Part shown: one piece after another, positions 17,301-27,200 of the stretch
How positions within the stretch are numbered: the stretch's first letter is position 1
Layout: each line of letters begins with the position of its first letter
Assembly (NCBI RefSeq): GCF_000522985.1
Contig: NZ_CP007130.1
Coordinates: 930,001 to 994,000 of the forward strand
Source of the DNA: Gemmatirosa kalamazoonensis
Lineage (GTDB): Bacteria > Gemmatimonadota > Gemmatimonadetes > Gemmatimonadales > Gemmatimonadaceae
DNA length: 64,000 nt
Direction: 5' to 3'
Notes under the pieces: model-generated
The model's input: the letters and a program-made list of their open reading frames with translations, nothing else
What the model was told of the DNA's origin: nothing
Databases searched by the model: none
Position numbers and translations under genes: made by a program

Positions 17301-17421
17301 GCGCGGCGGCGTCGTGGGTGGCGTGAGTGCAGCGGCCGCTGCGATCGAGAACCAGGAATGCGGGAGCCGCGGGGGCGTGCGGCTCGGCGGACGGCGAGAC
17401 GCGGACGGGCGAGGCAGTCAT
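14392..17421 (-). CDS. Hybrid sensor histidine kinase with five PAS-type domains and C-terminal receiver
   Basis: A 1009-residue soluble kinase; I start at ATG 17421. Five successive PAS-like domains occupy about residues 15-615. Two of them begin with the near-identical blocks RFRTLAAAAPAGI and RFRQLAAAAPVGI, suggesting internal duplication. The phosphoacceptor His is in GGVAHDFNNLL near residue 645. The ATPase domain has NLAVNARDAML, DTGHGMD and FFTTKAVGAGTGLGLAT. A receiver follows, with its phosphoacceptor Asp near residue 943 (VTDLRMPEMGG) and the final Lys in VEKPF. No membrane segment or signal peptide is seen, so it senses a cytoplasmic cue. Both phosphotransfer partners lie in one chain; the output protein is not adjacent. 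Confidence 0.9.
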   Translation of the reverse strand: MTASPVRVSPSAEPHAPAAPAFLVLDRSGRCTHATHDAAALLGLGDVALVGRSLADVLPAADVLHDAIAAAVATQRATTVSEPVPGRVVPSPEGALLLLDGEPWSDAAAGVEGTRYLHAVLDTVPECIKVVARDGTLLDMNGAGLAMLEAPSRDAVIGCPVEQIVVPRHRGALRRVLASVFGGTAARAELEIVTLGGHTRRVETRAAPLRDDAGNVVAALSVTHDVSDRHADAERLRESETRFRTLAAAAPAGIALLDATGNALYRNERFAEILGIDLEQITDATWRAAMHPADLAAAERDAHAFLAGEADETTSEYRLRRADGTVRWVHSTLRRQRDADGRPTGMIAIVADVTAEKHAEAERRANDARFRQLAAAAPVGIFLGDADGRVLYANPRYEEIWELRGEAALGNGWLTRMTPEEASRLRRDGIAAFAAGAQFSSEYQIVLPDGRTRWIRGHMVLLRNAAGEPESSLGTVEDITARREAEEAEARARSAADVERARLEAVLEALPAGVIFADADGRIVRATRQARALWGGDVTAEHVDGYGRYRARLRGSNRPLTDDERALTRALRGESTPPRELELERLDGGSATVLSAAEPVRDAEGRIVGGVVVLIDVSERVRLEAQLRQAQKMEAVGQLAGGVAHDFNNLLTVINGNLEFARNDIDPDHQAQEDLAQVAQAAERARALVRQLLAFSRKQVVQSEEIDVNDVVRGAEALLRRVLGEEIAFATTLAERPAVVRADRGQLEQVLLNLAVNARDAMLTTAHGRAGTGGTLTLVTDVVRLSPREAQGWTPGPGRYVRLTVSDTGHGMDATTRAHIFEPFFTTKAVGAGTGLGLATVYGIVTQAGGAVHVDSEPGAGATFTILLPYQGGRVAAAERGGGTSLPRGRGTVLVVEDEASVRLTTRRVLERHGFAVLEARHGADALLVWREHGADIVCCVTDLRMPEMGGRELVAQIRADRPALPVVYLSGYVDRGAVEPADGFVEKPFTGEALLQAVTSVLRAPRDA

Positions 17422-17509
17422 TGAGTCGGGACGGCGGACGGCGGGCGCAGGCGCGGCGCCCACCGGAAGATATTCACGCCACCCCGCCTGACCGTCGAGC
17501 CCGGCTCGA

Positions 17510-18127
17510 TCAGTGCCAGAACAGCCGCCGGATCCCGGTCGCGCCCCGCCGCCGGATGCGCCACCAGATCACGATGCCGGTGAGCGACAGCACCGCGAGC
17601 GCGAGCCCCCACCCCATCGCGACCACCAGTCCGCCGTCGCCGAACGCCTCGCCGCTGTGCAGCCGGTACAGGAACGGCTTGTCGGCGTAGTCCTCCACCG
17701 ACACGAGCGCGCCGGTGCGCGCGTTCACGACGAACTGCCGGTCCTCGCCGCCGCCGCGCTTGCCGGTGAACACCGCCACCGTCGGCGCGGGGCCCTTGAA
17801 CTGCACGATCACCTTGTCCACCGGCGCGTCCGGGCTCTGCGCGGCGACGGTGGCGAGCGCCCGTCCGACGCTCGCCGTCCACTCGGCGGCCGCGCTGGCC
17901 GTCGACACGGGGCTCGTGACCGTGCGCAGCTGCTCGCGCAGCGCCTCGTCCTCGCCAAAGAACTCGGTGCCGGCGACGACCACGCCGGTGAGCGCGGACC
18001 AGAGCAGGAACACGGCGGCGGGAAAGCCGATCCACCGGTGCCACCGGCGCCAGAACGCGACGCTGCGGCGGCTGGGGGGCAGGTGCTCGCCGGGAGCGCG
18101 CGGTGTGGTCGGCGTCGAGAGTGTCAT
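17510..18127 (-). CDS. PepSY-associated TM protein
   Basis: A 205-residue inner-membrane protein with a short cytoplasmic N-terminus, one membrane helix (WIGFPAAVFLLWSALTGVVV), a periplasmic PepSY-like region containing QFVVNARTGALVSVEDYADK, and a second helix (MGWGLALAVLSLTGIVIWW) ending in a basic tail. The segment LYRLHSGEAFGDGG resembles the HTGxxFG block of PepSY-TM proteins, which are often linked to iron or siderophore reduction. It is shorter than the four-helix versions and may be the two-helix form. It is divergent from the histidine kinase at 18212 and shares that kinase's upstream region. Confidence 0.75.
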   Translation of the reverse strand: MTLSTPTTPRAPGEHLPPSRRSVAFWRRWHRWIGFPAAVFLLWSALTGVVVAGTEFFGEDEALREQLRTVTSPVSTASAAAEWTASVGRALATVAAQSPDAPVDKVIVQFKGPAPTVAVFTGKRGGGEDRQFVVNARTGALVSVEDYADKPFLYRLHSGEAFGDGGLVVAMGWGLALAVLSLTGIVIWWRIRRRGATGIRRLFWH

Positions 18128-18211
18128 TCGTCGGGAGGAAGGAAGAGCGGCGGCCCGCAGTATCGTGCGGGGGTCGCCCGCGGTCTACCCCGCGCCCATT
18201 CTTCGCTTCAC

Positions 18212-19960
18212 ATGCCGCGCTCCGGATCCACCTCATCGACCGCCCCGACCCAACGCGCCACCGATCGCGCCACCGACCGCCGCCACGCGCGGCAGGACGA
18301 GATGCTGGCCGCCGTCGACGTCGGGCTGTGGTACTGCGACCTCCCGTTCGACGAGCTGCAGTGGGATCGCACCGTGAAGGAGCACTTCTGGCTGGCGCCG
18401 GACGCGCGCGTGACGATCGACACGTTCTACGAGCGGCTGCACGTCGACGACCGCGAGCGCACGCGCGAGGCGATCGAGCGGTCCATCGCGACCCACGCGC
18501 CGTACGACATCGAGTACCGCACCGTGGCGCCCATCGACTCCCCCCGCGCGGGCGAGGTGCGCTGGTTGCGCGCGATCGGCAACACGTTCTACGACGACGC
18601 CGACCGCCCGATCCGCTTCGACGGCGTGACGGTGGACGTGACGGCGCAGAAGCACGCCGCGGAGGCGCTGCGCGACGCCGAGCAGCGGCTGCGCGAGGAG
18701 GCGCACCTCGTCGAGACGCTGCACCGGATCGGCGCGGGGCTCGCCATCGAGTTCGACGTCGACCGCATCGTGCAGACGGTGACCGACGAGTCCACGCGGC
18801 TCACCGGCGCGCAGTTCGGCGCGTTCTTCTACAACGTGCTGAACGAGAAGGGCGAGTCGTACATGCTCTACACGATCAGCGGCGTGCCGCGCGACCACTT
18901 CTCGAAGTTCCCGATGCCGCGCAACACGCACGTGTTCGATCCGACGTTCAAGGGCCTCGGCACCGTGCGGTCGGACGACATCACGAAGGACCCGCGCTAC
19001 GGCCAGAACCCGCCGTACCACGGCAAGCCGAAGGGGCACCTGCCGGTCGTGAGCTATCTCGCGGTGCCGGTGAAGTCGCACGACGGGACCGTGATCGGGG
19101 GCCTGTTCTACGGCCACGCCGAGCCGGGGATGTTCAGCGAGCGGCACGAGCGGCTCGTCGAGGGGATCGCGGGATGGGCGGCGCTCGCCATGGACAACGC
19201 GCGGCTGTTCGCGGCGCAGCGGCGCGCGCGCGCCGAGGCGGAGGACGCGCGCGCCGAGGCGGAGCAGGCGAACCGCGCGAAGAGCGACTTCCTCGCCGCC
19301 ATGAGCCACGACCTGCGCACGCCGCTGAACGCGATCGGCGGCTACGCACAGCTCGTGGAGCTCGGCGTGCACGGTCCCGTGACCGACCAGCAGCGCGAGG
19401 CGCTGTCGCGGCTGCGTCGCGCGCAGGAGCACCTCCTGACGCTCATCAACGACATCCTGAACTTCGCGCAGATCGAGGCCGGCAAGCTGTCGCTCGTGAT
19501 CGGCGACGTGGACGTCGCGACGCTGCTCGAGGAGCTGCAGACGTTCATCGAGCCGCAGGCCGCGGCGCGCGGGCTGACGTTCCGGTGCGAGCACGGGCCC
19601 GCGGCGGCGGTGCACGCCGACCGCGAGCGCGCCGCGCAGGTGGTGCTCAACCTCCTCACGAACGCGGTGAAGTTCACGGAGCCCGGCGGCGCGGTGCGCG
19701 TGCTCTGGCGCGCCGACGGCGACGCCGTGCGCATCTCCGTCGCCGACACGGGGCGCGGCATCTCGGCCGACCGGCTGGAGTCGATCTTCGACCCGTTCGT
19801 GCAGGCCGCGGCGAAGGTCAGCGAGCGCACGCAGGGCGTCGGCCTCGGGCTGGCGATCAGCCGCGACCTCGCGCGCGCGATGGGTGGCGACCTCACGGTC
19901 GACAGCGAGGTCGGCGTCGGGAGCACGTTCACGTTGACGCTGCCGCGGGCGGCTCTTTGA
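18212..19960 (+). CDS. PAS-GAF sensor histidine kinase
   Basis: A 582-residue kinase. Residues about 30-150 form a PAS-like domain (MLAAVDVGLWYCDL to VDVTAQKHAAEAL). Residues about 170-340 form a GAF domain (HRIGAGLAIEFDVDRIVQTVTDES). A short coiled linker leads to MSHDLRTPLNAIGG, with the phosphoacceptor His near residue 366, and an ATPase domain with LLTNAVKFTEPGG, DTGRGIS and GVGLGLAISRDLARAMGG. No membrane helix or receiver is present, so it must pass phosphate to a separate regulator, none of which lies next to it. ATG 18212 is the first start after the divergent PepSY gene. Confidence 0.9.
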   Translation: MPRSGSTSSTAPTQRATDRATDRRHARQDEMLAAVDVGLWYCDLPFDELQWDRTVKEHFWLAPDARVTIDTFYERLHVDDRERTREAIERSIATHAPYDIEYRTVAPIDSPRAGEVRWLRAIGNTFYDDADRPIRFDGVTVDVTAQKHAAEALRDAEQRLREEAHLVETLHRIGAGLAIEFDVDRIVQTVTDESTRLTGAQFGAFFYNVLNEKGESYMLYTISGVPRDHFSKFPMPRNTHVFDPTFKGLGTVRSDDITKDPRYGQNPPYHGKPKGHLPVVSYLAVPVKSHDGTVIGGLFYGHAEPGMFSERHERLVEGIAGWAALAMDNARLFAAQRRARAEAEDARAEAEQANRAKSDFLAAMSHDLRTPLNAIGGYAQLVELGVHGPVTDQQREALSRLRRAQEHLLTLINDILNFAQIEAGKLSLVIGDVDVATLLEELQTFIEPQAAARGLTFRCEHGPAAAVHADRERAAQVVLNLLTNAVKFTEPGGAVRVLWRADGDAVRISVADTGRGISADRLESIFDPFVQAAAKVSERTQGVGLGLAISRDLARAMGGDLTVDSEVGVGSTFTLTLPRAAL

Positions 19961-19963
19961 ATT

Positions 19964-20105
19964 GAAACGCAGAGGGCCGCAGAGAACATCAACAGCAATA
20001 CCTGGGGATGAAAGGATCCCAGGATCCTAGGAATCCTTTCATCCCCAGATCTTTTGCCGTTCGAAGAGGCAGTCCTCTGCGGCCCTCTGCGTCCTCTGCG
20101 GTTCG
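19964..20105. repeat. Intergenic nested inverted repeat, copy C
   Basis: The outer arms are as in copies A and B: AACGCAGAGGGCCGCAGAG at 19964-19982 and the CTCTGCGGCCCTCTGCG series at 20075-20104. The inner element differs. A perfect 16-bp stem, CTGGGGATGAAAGGAT (20002-20017) with ATCCTTTCATCCCCAG (20033-20048), closes a 15-base loop that is itself partly palindromic. The CTGGGGAT end matches the extra stem in copy B. It lies between the kinase stop and the molybdenum hydroxylase genes. Confidence 0.78.
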
Positions 20106-20182
20106 ATGTCGTTCGCACCGCGTCACGCGCGTCTCGTCCCTGACGTCTGGCGCCTCGCACGCGGGCCCCGGAGCTTCGGCCC

Positions 20183-20653
20183 ATGCCACCGATCTCCCTG
20201 CGCGTGAACGGCCGGCCGCACTCCGTCGACGCCGACGCGAACACGCCACTGCTCTGGGTCCTGCGCGAGACGCTCGACCTCACCGGCACGAAGTTCGGCT
20301 GCGGGATCGGCGCGTGCGGGGCGTGCATGGTGCACGTCGATGGGGCGCCGGTGACGTCGTGCGTGACGCCGCTCGGCGCGGTCGCCGGGAAGGCGGTGAC
20401 GACGATCGAGGGGCTCGACCCGCGCGGCGCGCACGCGGTGCAGCGCGCATGGACGGAGCACGACGTGCCGCAGTGCGGCTACTGCCAGGCCGGCCAGCTC
20501 ATGTCCGCCGCGGCGCTGCTCGCGCGCCGGCCGTCGCCGACCGACGCCGACATCGACGACGCGATGTCGCGCAACCTCTGCCGCTGCGGCACCTACGACC
20601 GCATCCGCGCCGCGGTCCACCGCGCGGCCGAGCTCCGGGGCGCGGCGCGATGA
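20183..20653 (+). CDS. 2Fe-2S subunit of a xanthine-oxidase-family hydroxylase (isoquinoline 1-oxidoreductase alpha type)
   Basis: A 156-residue two-cluster iron-sulfur protein. The plant-type ferredoxin cluster is held by CGIGACGAC and a later Cys (TSC). The C-terminal four-helix cluster is held by CGYCQAGQ and CRCGTY. It relays electrons from the molybdenum site of the next gene's product. The start and the ATGA overlap with the downstream gene show a two-gene operon. There is no FAD subunit, consistent with the IorAB branch that passes electrons to a cytochrome or quinone rather than NAD. Confidence 0.92.
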   Translation: MPPISLRVNGRPHSVDADANTPLLWVLRETLDLTGTKFGCGIGACGACMVHVDGAPVTSCVTPLGAVAGKAVTTIEGLDPRGAHAVQRAWTEHDVPQCGYCQAGQLMSAAALLARRPSPTDADIDDAMSRNLCRCGTYDRIRAAVHRAAELRGAAR

Positions 20654-22860
20654 GCGTGCCTGACGCCGACGCTCGATCGGCCATCACGCGCCGCGACTTC
20701 GTCACCATCGGCACGACGGTGCTCGGCGGGCTGCTCGTCGGCGTGCGCGCGGCGCCGGATGCGCTCGCGCCTAACGCGTTCGTGCGGCTGGAGCCCGACG
20801 GCGCGGTGGTGATCGTCGTCGCGCGTCCGGAGATGGGGCAGGGCGTGCGCACGACGCTCGCGATGCTCGTGGCCGAGGAGCTCGATGCGCCGTGGGAGCG
20901 CGTGCGCGTGGAGCAGGGCGATCTCGACCCGTCGCGCTACGGCGAGCAGTACACGGGCGGCAGCGCGGTGGTGCGCACGTCGTGGGAGCCGCTGCGGCGT
21001 GCCGGCGCCGCGGCGCGGGCGCTGCTCGTCGGCGCGGCCGCGGCGCGGTGGGGCGTGCCGGTCGCGGAGTGCACCACCGAGCCGGGCGAGGTCGTGCACG
21101 CGGCGACCGGCCGACGCGCCGCGTACGCCACGCTGCTCGACGACGCACGGCGTGGGACGCCGCCGGCCGAGCCGCCGCTGAAGGAGCCGGGCGCGTATCG
21201 GATCATCGGCCGGCCGACGCGTGGCGTGGACGTCCCGGACATCGTGACCGGCCGCGCGCGGTACGGCGTCGACGTGCGCGTGCCGGGGATGCTGTTCGCG
21301 AGCGTCGAGCGCAGTCCGGTGTTCGGCGGCCGGCTCGCCGCGGTCGACGACCGAGCGGCGCGCGCGTCGCGGGGCGTCGTCGCCGTGGTGCGGATCGACG
21401 CCGACGCGATGCCGGCGTTCGCGCCGAACAGCCCCAAGCCGCCTAACGGCGTCGCCGTCGTCGCCGACGGCACGTGGCACGCGACGGAGGGGCGCCGCGC
21501 GCTGCGGCTCACGTGGGACGCGCGCGGCGGCGAGGTGGAGAGCACGCGCCGCATGCGGGACGAGGCCGTCGCCGCGTCGGGCCGCGCGCCGCGCCTCGTG
21601 CGACGGAACGACGGCGATGTGGATCGCGCGCTCGCCGGCGCCGCGCGCACGCTGGACGCCGTCTACGAGGTGCCGCTGCTCGCGCACGCGCCGATGGAGC
21701 CGATGAGCTGCACCGCCCACGTGCGCGTCGACAGCTGCGAGATCTGGGCGCCGACGCAGAACCCGGAGGACGTGCGCGACGTCGCCGCGCGCGTCACGGG
21801 GCTCGAGCCGTGGCGCATCACGGTGCACGTCGTGCGGATGGGCGGCGCGTTCGGCCGGCGCTTCTACTCGGACTTCGCGGCCGAGGCGGTCGCCGTGTCG
21901 AAGCAGGTCGGGCGCCCGGTGCAGGTGGTGTGGACGCGCGAGGACGACGTGCGCCACGACTTCTATCGACCGGCGGGCTACTACCACATGCGCGCGGGGC
22001 TCGACGCGAGCGGCGCGCTCGTCGCCTGGACGCAGCACCTCGTGAACGCGTCGCGCGGCCACTACCTGAACTGGCCCCCGGGCGACGGGCAGCGCGAGCT
22101 CGATCCCGGCGAGCTGGAGCCGTTCGACGCGCCGGCGGGGCTGGTGCCGAACGTGCGGCTCGGCTACACGCCGCTCGCGTCGCGCATCCCGCGCGGCCAG
22201 TGGCGCGCCGTGGAGCCGTCGTCGACGGTGTTCGTGTCGCAGTCGTTCCTCGCCGAGGCGGCGCAGGCGGCGGGGCAGGATCCGCTTCCGTACCAGCTCG
22301 CGCTGTTAGGCGCGCCGCGCACGCTGCCGTTCTACGGCGGCACCTACGACACCGGCCGCCTGGCCGCGGTGCTGCGCGTCGCCGCGGAGCGCGGCCGGCT
22401 CGGCGAGCGCGTGCCGCCTAACGAGGGGCGCGGGATCGCGGGGTCGTACTCGAACGGCATCTACGTGGCGCACGTCGCGCACGTGGCCGTCTTGCCCGAC
22501 GGCGCGGTGCGTGTGAAGCGCGTCGCGACCGCCGTGGACGCGGGCCGCGTCGTGAACCCGCTCGGCGCGCGCGCGCAGGTGGAGGGCGCGATCGTCTACG
22601 GGCTGTCGGCAGCGCTGAAGCAGGAGATCACCGTCGAGAGCGGGCGCGTGGTGCAGCGCAACTTCGACGACTACCCGGCGCTGCGCATCCACGAGGCGCC
22701 GGCGATGGACGTTACGTTCGTGCCCGGCGGCCCGGCGCCGCGCGGGCTCGGCGAGGGCGCCCTGCCGTCGATCGCGCCGGCGGTGACGAACGCGATCTTC
22801 GCGGCGACCGGGGTGCGGGTGCGGCGGCTGCCGGTCGGGCGCGTGACGCGCCGCGCCTGA
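20650..22860 (+). CDS. Molybdopterin-binding subunit of a xanthine-oxidase-family hydroxylase (isoquinoline 1-oxidoreductase beta type)
   Basis: A 736-residue catalytic subunit overlapping the iron-sulfur gene by ATGA. A Tat-type leader ([20 protein letters not shown]) points to export as a folded complex with its partner. Family blocks include [40 protein letters not shown], the conserved [21 protein letters not shown], and near the end [23 protein letters not shown] with the glutamate expected at the active site. It should hydroxylate a heteroaromatic or aldehyde substrate using water; the substrate is unknown. Cofactor-insertion chaperones (XdhC type) are not in the window. Confidence 0.92.
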   Translation: MSVPDADARSAITRRDFVTIGTTVLGGLLVGVRAAPDALAPNAFVRLEPDGAVVIVVARPEMGQGVRTTLAMLVAEELDAPWERVRVEQGDLDPSRYGEQYTGGSAVVRTSWEPLRRAGAAARALLVGAAAARWGVPVAECTTEPGEVVHAATGRRAAYATLLDDARRGTPPAEPPLKEPGAYRIIGRPTRGVDVPDIVTGRARYGVDVRVPGMLFASVERSPVFGGRLAAVDDRAARASRGVVAVVRIDADAMPAFAPNSPKPPNGVAVVADGTWHATEGRRALRLTWDARGGEVESTRRMRDEAVAASGRAPRLVRRNDGDVDRALAGAARTLDAVYEVPLLAHAPMEPMSCTAHVRVDSCEIWAPTQNPEDVRDVAARVTGLEPWRITVHVVRMGGAFGRRFYSDFAAEAVAVSKQVGRPVQVVWTREDDVRHDFYRPAGYYHMRAGLDASGALVAWTQHLVNASRGHYLNWPPGDGQRELDPGELEPFDAPAGLVPNVRLGYTPLASRIPRGQWRAVEPSSTVFVSQSFLAEAAQAAGQDPLPYQLALLGAPRTLPFYGGTYDTGRLAAVLRVAAERGRLGERVPPNEGRGIAGSYSNGIYVAHVAHVAVLPDGAVRVKRVATAVDAGRVVNPLGARAQVEGAIVYGLSAALKQEITVESGRVVQRNFDDYPALRIHEAPAMDVTFVPGGPAPRGLGEGALPSIAPAVTNAIFAATGVRVRRLPVGRVTRRA

Positions 22861-22983
22861 CGTCGGCGCGCATCGCTCGGCGCTCGCACCGTGCGGGCGC
22901 GTTGCGGCGCACATGGCGGGGCGCCCGGTGGAGCACCATACTCGGGAGCGGCCGATCGAACGCCCCTCCCCACCACGCCGGCC

Positions 22984-24096
22984 ATGCTCACCTCGCTCAC
23001 GATCAACCGCGTCACCTACGACGCCGTCCACCTGCTGTCGCTGCTGCAGCAGGCCTATCCCCAGCAGTCGCCGCCCGCGTCTGGCAACGGCGCCGACGCG
23101 AAGGGATGGCAGACACCGTGGAAGCCGGATGCGGCTCGCGAGTGGTTCTGGTGCGCGAAGCGCATCGCCCGGTACACGCGCAAGGAGAAGTTCGACATCG
23201 GCACCGCGACGGACGCGCCGGGCGCCCAGTTCTGGTTCGACGTGGGCGGGCAGCTCATATCGATCGCCGCCAACACGCTGTACGCGCGCTACCACGGCGC
23301 AGTGCCGACCGTGCCGCCGAAGGGCGCTCCGGGGAAGCTGAAAGCCGAGATCTCCTACGCCGGCATCTACATGAAGCTTCTCGAGGACCACCAGAACCAC
23401 GTCTCCGACACGGCCACGGCGGCCGCCATCCGCGCCATCCTCTCCGGCGGCACGGCCGCCGGAAACGACCAGGCCCTCACGCTGCTCGTGTCGGTGATGT
23501 TCCTGTCGGAGGTCGCGCGCAACCACACCGCGTTTCACACGGGGCTGATGCTCCTCGACCTGATCGAGAAGGGGATCAAGGTCGACACGAGCACCTTCCA
23601 GTACACGCTGCAGAACTCCCTCTGCAACCCCGGGACGATCGATGCGCTGGTGGCGAGAAGGACCGTGCCGACCACGCCGGTGCCGAAGCTGACGGGCGAG
23701 GCGGATGTGAAGCCCGCCAGCGGCGGCGAGCAGGCGATCGTCGCGGCGGGCATGGGCCTGGCGCCGATGAGCCACGCGTTGTCCGAGTCGGGCGGTGCAC
23801 TCGATCTCGCGGGGCGCGGCCGCTTCGTGCCCGCCCAGACGCAGCCCACCGATCCGATGAGCCAGACCCGTCGCAAGGAGGCCACCCTGCTGATCCGCTG
23901 GCTGTTCGAGGCGCTGAAGAAGAAGGGCGGCGTGGAGGTCGCGGTGGGCGACGGCGCGATCGCGTTCGATCGATCCCAGCCCTACAACTTCGACGATCGA
24001 TACTTCGCCGACACCCCGGGGGCGGGGATGATGGACATGGTCCACGCGATGCCGCTGCTGGCCCAGCGCGCGAGCACCCTCGACTGCATGCTCTAG
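22984..24096 (+). CDS. Unassigned protein, 370 residues
   Basis: I do not recognise this family. ATG 22984 opens [21 protein letters not shown]; there is no signal peptide or membrane helix. Residues about 60-85 are aromatic-rich ([20 protein letters not shown]). The middle (residues 125-210) looks helical. A linker near 225-300 holds Pro/Gly-rich stretches. The C-terminal part has [21 protein letters not shown] and ends in Cys-Met-Leu. Codon use is less extremely GC-biased than the adjacent genes, and it holds no GTTAGGC heptamer. It stands alone between the hydroxylase operon and the sortilin-like gene, with no co-transcribed partner. Confidence 0.7.
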   Translation: MLTSLTINRVTYDAVHLLSLLQQAYPQQSPPASGNGADAKGWQTPWKPDAAREWFWCAKRIARYTRKEKFDIGTATDAPGAQFWFDVGGQLISIAANTLYARYHGAVPTVPPKGAPGKLKAEISYAGIYMKLLEDHQNHVSDTATAAAIRAILSGGTAAGNDQALTLLVSVMFLSEVARNHTAFHTGLMLLDLIEKGIKVDTSTFQYTLQNSLCNPGTIDALVARRTVPTTPVPKLTGEADVKPASGGEQAIVAAGMGLAPMSHALSESGGALDLAGRGRFVPAQTQPTDPMSQTRRKEATLLIRWLFEALKKKGGVEVAVGDGAIAFDRSQPYNFDDRYFADTPGAGMMDMVHAMPLLAQRASTLDCML

Positions 24097-24214
24097 CCGC
24101 GCGGCGCCCTCTCCCGCGCCGGGAGTAGCGCCGAGCGAGTGCACGGGCGGTATCATTCCGACGCCCGACGCGTCACGCCCAACGCGTCATGCTTCACGCG
24201 TCACTCGCTCTCCC

Positions 24215-27200
24215 ATGCTCCGTCGCATCGCGCTCCTCGCCGTTCTGTTAGGCACGCCCCTCGCCGCTCAGCAGCCGCCCGCCCGTCAGCCGGCGCCCGC
24301 GCCCCGCCGCGGCGCCCCGCAGGACTCCGGCCGCGCCCGCACCCTGGGCTCCGACACCACGCGGAACCGCCGCGCCGCGAACCAGGACACCGCCGGTACG
24401 TCCGGGGCCGGGCCCGGGGGCGGGGCGCCTAACGATTCCGCGGGGGGCGGCGAGCGCGGCGGCGGTCCGCTCGCCGGCATGCGGCTCCGCGCCATCGGCC
24501 CGGCGATGATCTCGGGCCGCATCAGCGACCTCGCCGTCCATCCGCGCGACAGGAAGACGTGGTACATCGGCGTCGCCGCCGGCGGCGTGTGGAAGACGAC
24601 GAACGCGGGCACGACGTGGACGCCGGTGTTCGACGCCCAGAGCTCGTACTCCATCGGCACCGTCGTCATCGACCCGAAGAACCCGAACGTCGTGTGGGTC
24701 GGCACCGGCGAGAACAACGCGCAGCGCGCCGTGAACTACGGCGACGGCGTGTACAAGTCGGTCGATGCGGGGCGCACGTGGACGAACGTGGGTCTCCGCG
24801 AGTCGGAGCACGTCGGCAAGATCGTCATCGACCCGCGCAACTCCGACGTCGTCTACGTCGCCGCGCAGGGGCCGCTCTCGGTGAAGGGCGGGGACCGCGG
24901 GCTGTACAAGACGACCGACGGCGGACGCACCTGGAAGCAGGTGCTTCCCGGCGGCACGTGGGCCGGCGTGAGCGACGTCGTGCTCGACCCGCGCAACCCC
25001 GACGTGCTGCTCGCCACGACGTGGCAGCGCGTGCGCCGCACCTACGGCTACATCGCCGGCGGGCCGGAGAGCGGCGTGTGGCGCTCGACCGACGGCGGCG
25101 CGACGTGGAAGCGCTCGCAGGCCGGGCTGCCTAACGACGAGCTGGGACGCGTCGGTCTCGCCGTGTCGCCCGTGAACCCGGACGTCGTCTACGCCATCCT
25201 CGAGGCGGCGAACGACCGCGGTGGGTTCTACCGCTCGCGCGACGGCGGCGTGACGTGGGAGCGGATGAGCGACTACAACACGACGGGCCTCTACTACGGC
25301 GAGATCTTCCCCGACCCGGTCGACGTCGACCGCGTGTACGCCGTCGACGTGCGCAACATGGTGACCGAGGACGGCGGCCGCACGTTCCGGCCGGTGGGCG
25401 AGCGCGACAAGCACGTCGACAACCACGTGATCTGGATCGACCCCGCCGACGTCGACCACCTGCTGATCGGCTGCGACGGCGGGTTGTACGAGTCGTTCGA
25501 CCGCGGCCAGACGTACAAGTACTTCGCGAACCTCCCGTTAGGCCAGTTCTACCGCGTCGACACCGACACCGCGACGTTCTACCACGTCTACGGCGGCACG
25601 CAGGACAACAACTCCGTGGGCGGCCTGTCGCGCACCCGCAGCAGCGCCGGCGTGACGAACGCCGAGTGGTTCGTGACCGCCGGCGGCGACGGCTTCGTGT
25701 CGCGCGTCGACCCGCAGGACCCGAGCACCGTCTACGCGGAGTCGCAGCACGGCAACATGCAGCGCTTCGACCTGAAGACCGGCGAGAGCGTGAACATCGT
25801 GCCGCAGCCGGAGCCGGGCGAGCCGGGGCTCCGCTGGTACTGGGACTCGCCGATGATCGTGAGCCCGCACAAGCACACGCGCCTCTACTTCGCCGCGCAG
25901 CGGCTGTACCGGAGCGAGGACCGCGGCGACTCGTGGACGCCGGTGAGCCCCGACCTGTCGCGCGGCATCGACCGCGACAAGCTGCGCCTCATGGACCGCG
26001 TGTGGAGCATCGACGCCGTGGCGCGCAACACGTCGAGCTCGTTCTTCGGCGCGATCGTCGCCGTCGCGGAGTCGCCGCTGAAGGAAGGGCAGCTCTGGAT
26101 CGGCACCGACGACGGCACGATCCAGGTGAGCGACGACGGCGGCGCGCACTGGTCGAAGACGGAGCGCTTCCCCGGCGTCCCCGACACGACGCAGGTCGCG
26201 CGCATCACGCCGTCGCGCCACGATGCGCGCACCGCGTACGCCGCGTTCGACAACCACATGTCGGGCGACTACAAGCCCTACGTGCTGAAGACGACGGACC
26301 TCGGCCGCACGTGGACGCCGATCGCCGGCAACCTGCCGCAGCGCGGCACGGTGTACGTCGTGATCGACGATCCGAAGGACGCGAACATCCTGTACGCGGG
26401 CACGGAGTTCGGGCTGTTCTTCACGCGCGACGGCGGAGCGACGTGGACGCGCCTGCGCGGCGGGCTCCCGACGATCCAGGTGCGCGACCTCGCGATCCAG
26501 GAGCGCGACGACGATCTCGTGGTCGCGACGTTCGGCCGGTCGTTCTACGTCCTCGACGACCTCGCGCCGCTGCGCGCGCTCACGCGCGAGGTGGCGGCGC
26601 GCGAGGGCGCGCTGCTGCCGATCCGCCGCGCGCCGCTGTACGTCCAGTCCAACACGTTCGCCGGCGGCACGAACGGGACGCAGGGGAGCGGCTTCTTCGC
26701 CGCGCCGAACCCGCCGTTCGGCGCCGTGATCCCGTACTACCTGCGGACCGAGATCCGCACGCGCCGCGCCCAGCGCCAGGCCGCCGAGCGCGCGCTCGCG
26801 CGACGCGGGGCCGACGTGTTCCCGCCGTCGTGGGACTCGCTGCGCGTCGAGGACCGCGAGGAGGCGCCGGCGATCGTGCTCACCGTCACCGACGCCGCGG
26901 GCAAGGTGGTGCGCCGTCTCACTGGCCCGGCGCAGGCGGGCGTGCAGCGCGTCGTGTGGGACCTGCGCTGGGCGGGACCGACGGCGCCCAACGCCGGCGC
27001 GCAGCGCGGCGGCGGGGGCGGCGAGGAGGGCGACGAGGGCGGGCCGCGCGGCGGCGGCGCGGGGCCGCTCGTCGTGCCGGGTGCGTACCGCGTCGCGATC
27101 GCGAAGCGCGTCGACGGCGTGGAGACGCCGTTAGGCACGCCGCAGACGGTCGAGGTCTACATGCTCGACAAGGACGCCACGCCGCGCGCGGCCGCCGTGC

